Below, piece by piece: positions 57,073-64,000 of a DNA stretch of 64,000 bases. The translations under genes and the position numbers were made by a program. The stretch comes from Salminus brasiliensis (taxonomy: Eukaryota; Chordata; Actinopteri; Characiformes; Bryconidae), in the NCBI RefSeq assembly GCF_030463535.1, contig NC_132878.1:30171761-30235760 (forward strand), given 5' to 3'. The notes beneath the pieces were generated by a model. The model had not been told where the DNA came from and made no database searches. It saw nothing but the letters and a program-made list of their open reading frames with translations. Position 1 is the stretch's first letter. Each line of letters begins with the position of its first letter.

Positions 57073-58690
57073 TTTATGTAAGCCTCAAGTGCAGTTAATT
57101 AATCATTATTATTTAGTTAATTTATTTATTAATTTATTTAATTAATGAAACTAAAAGAAACTGTTTTGGGATATTATTTTATGGTGCGTCTAACAGATGG
57201 TGAATGTCTTAAGTCAATACAAGATTGTTGCTTGGTGAGACTGTGGCTGTGGTGGGAGGCCAGTGCATTTCCACTGCAATACCACAGCTGTGAGAGGTGG
57301 CAGTATAAAAACTGTTTAAAAGCTATATAGAAAAAAGGGCGGGAAAACAAACAAAGGAAACACAAGGAGTGGTGTTTACCCAAACAAAGGACCATCTAAA
57401 CCTTTTCCAACTCAAACCATTTTCTTTTTAAAGTTTTCCTTCGCCACTGATTGCAACAAACTCTTTTTTATTTTTAACTTCAGCTTTTCTTCACTGCTAG
57501 CAGCACAAATTCTTTTCTTTTTCAGCTCTTGCATTTTTTCTGACTGTTCACAACTTAGAAACACTGTTACCGTTCGCCCCTCTACAAAGGTGCAACAAGG
57601 AATTGTGTTTGGCTGGGTGTATTTATACTGTGCTACACAGGCGGGTCTGGTCAGAGTTGATTACCACTGGGGATTCTGGGGCTTGGAGTTTTTTGCTCCA
57701 CCTCCACCAGCTTTCCTACTGTGCTGCTTACACCTGGGGAGGGTAATATGGTCTTCAATTTCCTTTATTTGTACACAATATGTGTGACTGTAAATTGGTG
57801 AAGTCCAAACTTTTTACAGATGGTTTTGTAACCTTTTCCAGCCTGATGGGCATCAATAACTCACAAACGTGCTGTGAGGATGAAATTTTGATATTTCTCT
57901 GTTCTTAAATCGAACAGGGCACCTACTCACATCTGATGGAAAGCACCTGACTCTAATTTCACCTTCAGATTGTCTGCTAATGCTAAAGATTTACATACGT
58001 TTGACAATCACAGATATATGTGATAGTTTTTATCAATAATCAAATAACCAGGGATAGACCTTAAAATTATCTGGTAATCCTTTAGATTTACATACTTTTA
58101 ACACTCACAGATATGGGATAGTTTTCCTCAATAAATAAATGACGAAGTACATTTGCCCTCTTTTGCAAAACGATTGCATGTGCCAGCACCTGTCCACTCA
58201 AAGTTGAGGAAAGGATGACTTAAATATGTTATGCCTGACATAAATTTTTTTAAAGCTTTGTTGTAATTACTCAAATACCATTGAAAAATAACATTAAATA
58301 TAAATGATAACTTTTAAATATTTTCAGTGAGGAACTGAAAACTGAATAAAGATTCTAGTAGCAATAACAACCTATAAATATACATTCCACTGATTTCACA
58401 TTTTGATTATTTTTCATGCACCACAGTCTCTTAAATACACTGACACAGAAAGTCTAATTACCCTACTCAGATGAACACAATAAGTGACCTATGACCTTTA
58501 TTCTTTTAAAGGCCATTATATGGTCAAAATAGGTGTCCATATGAACTAAACAACAACAACAACAAAACATTAAATACATTATATACATTTTTAACAAATA
58601 TAGATCAAATCAAGTAAACATACTATTAAATTTAATCGGATGCATCGAAATAAAAGTTGCCTCTACATTACATTATTTTTACGACATTTG
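57073..58690. other. Intergenic, nothing firmly recognised
   Basis: No domain-bearing frames. 57420-57790 has LTR-like composition but no clear ends. The rest is AT-rich flank of the TAAR at 58691. Confidence 0.35.
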
Positions 58691-59716
58691 TTAGTGTGAA
58701 AACAGATTAATTCTTGAAGACCCTGGCTGAATTATTTGACCTGATAAAATAGTTCTGAATGCTTTTCTAAACCATTTGTAGAAGAAGGCATACACAATAG
58801 GGTTACAGGTAGAATTCATAAGTCCAATCCAAGCAAGTGTATCAAACAGTACTGGAGGAGCTGAGTAACCAATAAAAGGTTCAATAACATTGCAGATAAA
58901 AAATGGAGTCCAAAGTGACAGGAATACGCCTAAAATCACAGCCAGTGTTTTAGTTGCTTTTCTCTCTTCTTTACTTATAGTTGATTGCATACTGCTTTTA
59001 CCTTTTGAGTCCTGAATAGACTTTGCTTGCTTTTGTGCAACACGGAATATTTTCATATATATACTGAGCATCACAACACCGGGAAGATAGAAGGAAAGAA
59101 ATGAGGAAGCAGTGCTAGAGGATGGGCTTTGGAAAACCACACAACCTCCTTCACATACAACATTTTCATAGTAAAACTCTTCAATACCCAGAATGTTCAA
59201 TTCCAAAAATATTATTACAAACCCAACTGTAATTGAGACACTCCAGCAGATGGAGATCATGATTACTGTGACAAAAGGGGTAATTTTTCTCTGATACAGC
59301 AGGGGGTGACACACAGCATAGTATCTGTCAATAGATATAAAAGACAAATTTATAATGGAAGCAGTGGCCAACATGATAACAACACTGTTATGGATTTTAC
59401 AAAATAAAGGACCCAAATACCAGCAGGTCTCAACAGAGCGCAGCATGCAAGGAGGCATTACAAAGCCACCCAGCAGCAAATCAGTCACAGCCAGAGAAAG
59501 AACCAGGTAGTTAGTTGGCATGTGCAGCTGTTTGAAATGAAGAATGGTTATGATGACAATAAGGTTTCCCAATATTGTTAAAATCACCACTGAACTGAGG
59601 AATAAGTAAAGTGGAACCTTTAAAAGTACAGGATAAACAAACTTTGGACAAGATATATTTAAAAAATCATTGCAAAGGGGAGTTATGTCCACTATCTGAG
59701 CTTGGCTTGATGTCAT
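58691..59716 (-). CDS. taar: Trace amine-associated receptor, class III-like (Val at 3.32, Leu at 7.43)
   Basis: Intact, 341 residues from ATG 59716 (MTSSQAQ). Sequon at Asn20. Cys106 (3.25), DRY 130-132, loop-2 CEGGC and Pro212 (5.50) are present. Position 3.32 is Val113 and 5.42 is Ser204, so neither known acidic amine contact is visible. Position 7.43, Tyr in every other intact receptor here, is Leu299 (WIGLMNSTCNP). The rest of the fingerprint, [16 protein letters not shown], is complete. It shares the C-terminus [14 protein letters not shown]-like with the receptor at 50745. It has an acceptor 44 bp upstream of the ATG. An olfactory role is inferred; the ligand is open. Confidence 0.95.
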   Translation of the reverse strand: MTSSQAQIVDITPLCNDFLNISCPKFVYPVLLKVPLYLFLSSVVILTILGNLIVIITILHFKQLHMPTNYLVLSLAVTDLLLGGFVMPPCMLRSVETCWYLGPLFCKIHNSVVIMLATASIINLSFISIDRYYAVCHPLLYQRKITPFVTVIMISICWSVSITVGFVIIFLELNILGIEEFYYENVVCEGGCVVFQSPSSSTASSFLSFYLPGVVMLSIYMKIFRVAQKQAKSIQDSKGKSSMQSTISKEERKATKTLAVILGVFLSLWTPFFICNVIEPFIGYSAPPVLFDTLAWIGLMNSTCNPIVYAFFYKWFRKAFRTILSGQIIQPGSSRINLFSH

Positions 59717-59760
59717 TCTGTAGTCTAATTAAGCAGATGTTTTCTTCTTGTAATATAAAC

Positions 59761-60185
59761 CTGTAAATATTAATAAACATAGACAAAATATCTAATATCA
59801 AGTCATTAATCCTTAGACTAAGATACAGTTTTTTTTATCTGTTGCACATTCTTATTAATTATATGATATTTAAAATAAGTGTAAAACAAAATTTGTGTGT
59901 ACATACTTTGAAAACATCCTGTATATTTTGACAGATTAAAAAAAATTAAAAAAGCATAAATGGTGATATCAGCATAATGATTAAATACCAAGACATATTT
60001 AATGTATTACATAATGTTTTATAATAGCAATCAGGAAAATGTCAAATCAGCCCTCCACCTGATCTTACCTCTAACTTGTACAGTGGACAAAGACACAAAG
60101 TGATCAAAATTTCTAATCTTTTTTCACTGCATGTGGTAAAACTCCACCCTTTTAACCATGTGTTCATTGTTATCCCATGGTAATA
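59761..60185 (-). promoter_or_regulatory. Putative 5' intron and conserved upstream block of TAAR 58691-59716
   Basis: On the minus strand a consensus donor TTAGAG|GTAAGATC has its GT at 60067-60068. An acceptor ATATTTACAG|GTTTA has its AG at 59761-59762, giving a 308-bp intron. The upstream block at 60125-60185 (plus strand cactgcatgtggtaaaac, then ccttttaaccatgtgttca, then tcccatggtaata) matches that of the TAARs at 50745 and 60780. No TATA box is obvious. Confidence 0.5.
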
Positions 60186-60445
60186 CATATGACTAAAAAT
60201 ATTATGCTTACAAAGATCATCTTTAGGACCAAAATAAGTGCTTTTTCATTACTAAAAAGTAACTTTTAAAAATAGCAATATAAACCCTTTTGAACTACAG
60301 ACAGAAACCTTCTTTTTGACAGGTAAACCTTGAATCCAAAAACATTTGACCAGTTCAACCTAAAGATGCACTTGATGTGGTAACAAAACATTTAACATTT
60401 TATTGATGTCAAGTATTATTTAAGTTTTATTTTCTAAAAATATTT
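60186..60445. other. Intergenic, nothing recognised
   Basis: AT-rich; no feature. Confidence 0.4.
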
Positions 60446-60700
60446 TCAAAGGTTAGCTCTTTTCAGTCTTGCAGAACGTGGCTGAATAAATAAAGCATAC
60501 AAAATAGGGTTGCAGGTTGAATTCATAAGTCCAATCCAGGCCAGCATATCAATCACTACTGGAGGAACTGAGCATCTATTAAAAGAATTGATGATATTAC
60601 AGATAAAAAACGGCATCCAAGGTGACACCTAAAATCACAGCCTGAGGCTATTTTCTCCTCCATTGACTTTATATTTGTTTTACACTTTTATTGGCATGTA
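60446..60700 (-). pseudogene. taar: TAAR fragment (TM6-TM7), class III-like
   Basis: A 60-codon frame covers TM6 to TM7: PWMPFFICNIIN, then VPPVVIDMLAWIGLM and NSTCNPILYALF. After TM7 it drops straight to the tail (QPRSARLKRANL), skipping the FYxWFRKAF helix-8 segment. Further upstream, frame-shifted remains of intracellular loop 3 reach about 60700. Leu is at 7.43, as in the receptor at 58691. Everything N-terminal of loop 3 is absent. Confidence 0.85.
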
Positions 60701-60779
60701 TTGGCATGTTTATTGGACGATCAGTTGGAATCAATGAGTTTTAATTTGAGGGCAAGCATTTGATCCTAGAAGATATGTT

Positions 60780-61672
60780 ATAATGAGAATGCATACACAA
60801 TAGGGTTAAATGTTGAATTCATATAACCAATCCATGCAAGCATATTAATCAAAACTGTAGGAACCGAGTAACCAAGAAAAGGGTCAGTAACATTACAGAT
60901 AAAAAATGACATCCAAAGTGACAGGAAAACCCCCAAAATCACAGCCAGAGTTTGTGGCTTTTCTGTCCTCTTTATTTATCACTGACTGTATATTTGTTAT
61001 GCCTTTTTAGTCCTGGATAGACTTTGCTTGCTTTTGTGCAACACAGAATATTTTCATGTATATACTGAGCATCACAACACCTGGGAAATAGTAGGAGAGG
61101 ACAGAAGAAGCAGTGCTCGATGCTGTGCTTTGAATAAATAAACAACCGCCTTCACATGCAATGTTCTCATAGTAAAACTCTTCAATGCCCAGAATACTAA
61201 GCTCCAGAAATATTATTACAAACCCAACTGCAGTGGAGACAATCCAGCAGATGAAGATCATGACAACTGTGACAAAAGGGGTAATTTTACTCTGATACAC
61301 GAGGGGGTGACACACAGCATAGTATCGGTCAATGGATATGAAAGACAAGTTTATGATAGAAGCAGTGCACAACATGATAACAACACTGTTGTATATTTTA
61401 CATAATAAAGTGCCAAAATACCAGCAAGTCTCTATGGATTGTACCATGAAAGGAGGCATCACGAAGCCACCGAGCAGTAGATCAGTCACAGCAAGAGACA
61501 GAACAAGATAGTTAGTTGGCATATGCAAATAATGTTAAAATCACCACAGAGCTGAAGAAGAAGTAAAGTGACACCCTCAAAAGCAGGGGATAGGTAAACT
61601 TTGGACAAGACCCATTTAAAAATCATAGCATACAGGAGGTATGTCCACTATTTGAACTTGGCTTGAGTTCAT
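60780..61672 (-). pseudogene. taar: TAAR pseudogene, class III-like (Val at 3.32)
   Basis: ATG at 61672 (MNSSQVQ). A frameshift near codon 17 gives a stop. The TM1-loop 1 segment is deleted (ILTLF joins almost directly to the PTNYLVLSL region at 61528). An open stretch from 61528 to 61007 spans TM2-TM5, with Val at 3.32 (CKIYNSVVIM) and DRY intact. A TAA ends it after AKSIQD. A small deletion lies near the start of TM6, which is otherwise recognisable (LWMSFFICNV). The sequence stops after [12 protein letters not shown] near 60780, without the helix-8 end. It cannot encode a receptor. Confidence 0.9.
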
Positions 61673-61757
61673 TCTTAAGTATAATCTGTAATAAAACTTA
61701 TGAAAGGAAAGATTCCAAATATTCGAGAAACAACTTATCCACCACTTTTTGGGGTAC

Positions 61758-61810
61758 AGCACTGCACCTTCTCATCACGTGTTCAATTATCCCATAATAA
61801 CACTCATTTT
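61758..61810 (-). promoter_or_regulatory. Remnant of the class III TAAR upstream block
   Basis: Plus-strand landmarks cactgcacctt, atcacgtgttca and cccataataacactc follow the order seen upstream of the TAARs at 50745 and 58691. An internal gap removes the gtggtawaac part. It lies about 90 bp upstream of the pseudogene's ATG. Confidence 0.45.
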
Positions 61811-62249
61811 GGAACTGTAGTAGATGAATCACATCAAATGTCTAATTAATAAATATCCTGCAAGGAAATCTAAGCTAACATAATGATCCTACAGCTACAG
61901 GCATAAGCATGTAAAAAGTGAACATATTCATAGCCTCCAAACTATAACCACATGTTACTACAGTTCATAAGTATAGATACCAAGCTCAGCATCATCAAGG
62001 ATTTTGAAGGTAAAATAGATGGAACCATTTTAAACTAACATTTTCAGTTACTCTATTAAACTCACTTGACAAAAAGAAAAAAAATATATAGAATTTGCCT
62101 TTATAAATGAACCAAGATTAGTTGGCAGTTTCAGTGATGATAATGCATATTTTAAAGTGTCTTACTGACTTGACGGTTTCATGTTGATATAAAACGTAGG
62201 TGACAAAATAAAAAATATATATAGATATATATATAGATAAAAAACAGCG
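61811..62249. other. Intergenic
   Basis: AT-rich; no feature. A short TA-type simple repeat lies near 62215-62240. Confidence 0.4.
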
Positions 62250-62480
62250 TCCAAGATGAAAGAAACTTTGCTCCTCCTTACTTAACATTGACTTTACATT
62301 TGTGTCCTGAATAGACTTTGCTTGCTTTTGTGCAACACTCAATATTTTCATGTATATACTGAGCATCACATAACCTGGGAAATAGAAGGAGAGGACAGAA
62401 GAAGCAGTGCTCAAAGCTGCACTTTGAAACAACACACAACTTAATTGACATGCAACATTTTCATAGTAAAACTCAAAAAC
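62250..62480 (-). pseudogene. taar: TAAR fragment (extracellular loop 2 to loop 3), class III-like
   Basis: The frame gives EFYYENVACQLSCVLFQSAA (the second Gly of CEGGC is missing and replaced by residues giving CQLSC), then FYFPGYVMLSIYMKIL and AQKQAKSIQD. It ends in a decayed loop 3 (MLSKEEQSFF). Only TM5 and neighbouring loops survive. The left end is joined to (TA)-rich sequence. Confidence 0.85.
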
Positions 62481-62606
62481 ACATATAAAGCACACAGAAG
62501 GAGAGAACAGAAGAAGCAATGCTCAATGCTGCACTTTGAAACAACACACAACTTAATTAACACGCAACATTTTCATAGTAAAACTCAAAAACACATAAAG
62601 CACACA
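62395..62606. repeat. Tandem duplication of about 100 bp inside a TAAR relic
   Basis: A unit running from gacagaagaagcagtgctca to aaagcacacag (about 62394-62497) is repeated at about 62498-62607 with a few differences. The repeat includes receptor-derived sequence (tttcatagtaaaactc, which encodes part of EFYYEN), so it arose after the relic had formed. Confidence 0.75.
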
Positions 62607-62610
62607 GTAT

Positions 62611-62614
<4 letters not shown>

Positions 62615-62645
<31 letters not shown>
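62615..62645. repeat. (TA)n microsatellite
   Basis: About fifteen TA units. Confidence 0.9.
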
Positions 62646-62646
<1 letters not shown>

Positions 62647-62959
62647 GTATGTAGTGTGAAAATAAGGATTGTAATAATGGAGTTCCAAACAGGGATTAGG
62701 AATCAAGCGCAAGTTTAATGAGACACAGGTTCATCAGTCCAGGTAAAAACCATAAACCATAAGATCCGTCCAAAGAATCTTGCAAACAAGCCAAAACATC
62801 ATCCAATACACAGTAGTTAAAAAGCCAAAATAAGAGGTCATAACACAAAGCAAGGCAAGAAGATAATGCATTAGAATTGCAGGGGAAAAAAACACCAAAC
62901 AGGACTTCACAAAGAGGTCTGCTAGGTTTTAAACATACAAGATGGCTGACACAGGAATC
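62646..62959. other. Intergenic or LTR-like 3' flank of the gypsy copy
   Basis: May be the 3' end of the neighbouring gypsy element, but I cannot identify LTR ends. The 90-codon minus-strand frame here has no domain. Confidence 0.35.
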
Positions 62960-64000
62960 CATAATCAATAGGGATCCAAAATATCAGTAGATGAGACCCA
63001 TGATCATTCCTCTGGGCCATAACCTTACCAGTCCACAAGGTAGTCGAGACATGAAAGGGTCTAGGCAATTCCAATCTATATGACATTGGATGTTATTTGT
63101 CCAAGTTTCTTGAAAGGGCCAATATATCTGGGACTGAGTTTTCTGAACTCACTCAAATCCCTAGTAGATAACCAGACCATTTATCCCAGTTGAAACTGCT
63201 CCACTGCTCGCCTGTGTCGGTTAGCCGGTTGAGTCTGCCTCTGAATAGCTCTCTGTAAACAAACATGAGCCTTTTTCCAAGTGTGTTTGCTCCTCTTTAT
63301 CCATTCGTCCACTGCTGGTACCACGGATGGTTCACCTGACCAGAGAATTAAGGGGGGTTGAAAACCAAGGACACATTGGAAGGGAGTTAGACTTGTAGAA
63401 GTGCTAACCAAAGAAATTCTGCACACATTCTAAACATGGTATAAACTGTGTCCAGCGAACATGATTTCTGCTACAGTATGATCGTTGAAAACAACCAGTT
63501 TCCTGATTAAGCTTTTCAGTTTGCCCATTAGATTGAGAATGGTATCCCAAGGTCTGGCTTCCAGATATGAAAAGTAAATTGAGGTCCCCTGTCAGAAACT
63601 GACATCTGAAGATATTTTGGAATAGCAATTCAGTTCCAGTGCTGTGGGCAATTTCTTAATTGGGACCACATGCCATAGAACATTGAGCAATGATTACAAA
63701 AATGGCTGTATTGCCAAGAGATGTTGGCAGATCTGTAATAAAGTTAACCCCCTAAACAGGACCAGGGTCTCTGATGGATTGGTAAAGGTTCTAAGAGACC
63801 TCCTGGAAGCTGTCTAGAGTTCTTTGATTGAGCACACAGAACACAAGCCTTGACAAAGGCAGCCACATCCCTGACTAAACCCTTCAACCAGATTTTTCTT
63901 TCCAAAAAGGATGATTAACACCTGGACCCAGTGCTAAAGGGTAATTCTAGTATTTTTTGTCTCAGTTTAATGGGTACATACTCACGATTCCTGGGACAGT
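62960..64000 (-). mobile_element. Ty3/gypsy integrase and chromodomain, runs off the window
   Basis: On the minus strand: [20 protein letters not shown] (63628-63404, a strongly conserved integrase stretch), [15 protein letters not shown] and [20 protein letters not shown] (63426-63181). Beyond stops come a GPF-type SPRYIGPFK near 63120 and a chromodomain-like VDW, GYGPEE, SWVSSTDILDPY near 63035-62970. The element enters from the right edge. Frameshifts and stops show decay. Confidence 0.8.

Overview
The window is fish nuclear DNA. Its only host genes are single-coding-exon trace amine-associated receptors (TAARs, olfactory class A GPCRs), all on the minus strand. The rest is dense with families typical of ray-finned fish: Ty3/gypsy, BEL/Pao, DIRS-like tyrosine-recombinase retroelements, L2-like and Rex1-like LINEs, Tc1/mariner transposons, SINE-like repeats and microsatellites. 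Several short repeats look otophysan (characin, catfish or knifefish), but I cannot name the species.

Layout. 0-11 kb: a broken IS630/Tc1-type transposase, the first intact TAAR (2767-3807), then a block of retroelement debris with a large inverted repeat. 12-25 kb: TAARs at 12246-13271, 17715-18749 and 22883-23905; the last two lie in a tandem segmental duplication, and a degenerate DIRS-like element (about 14.3-16.2 kb) and a Rex1-like LINE (about 19.7-21.0 kb) sit between them. 25-37.6 kb: nested transposons. A chromodomain gypsy remnant is split by a BEL/Pao element (27464-37264) with almost identical LTRs and a perfect 5-bp target duplication; the BEL/Pao pol gene is itself interrupted by a Rex1-like LINE. 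38-45 kb: a fifth TAAR (38306-39328), Tc1 and LTR remnants, then a TAAR pseudogene (44348-45296). 46-50 kb: a tandem duplication carrying a Tc1 copy. 50-64 kb: TAARs at 50745-51770 and 58691-59716 with a retroelement patch between them, three decayed TAAR pieces (60.4-62.6 kb) and a gypsy integrase running off the right edge.

The receptors form two blocks. The five left genes keep Asp3.32, the canonical amine anchor. All right-hand genes and relics that cover the site have Val or Thr there, as in the teleost-specific class III TAARs. Most genes show a 3' splice acceptor just upstream of the ATG, and several also show a donor and TATA box, so a short non-coding first exon is likely. Each nose neuron probably expresses one such receptor, signalling through an olfactory G protein; that is family knowledge, not visible here. 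No real tRNA or rRNA gene or CRISPR array is seen. The transposons appear mostly dead.
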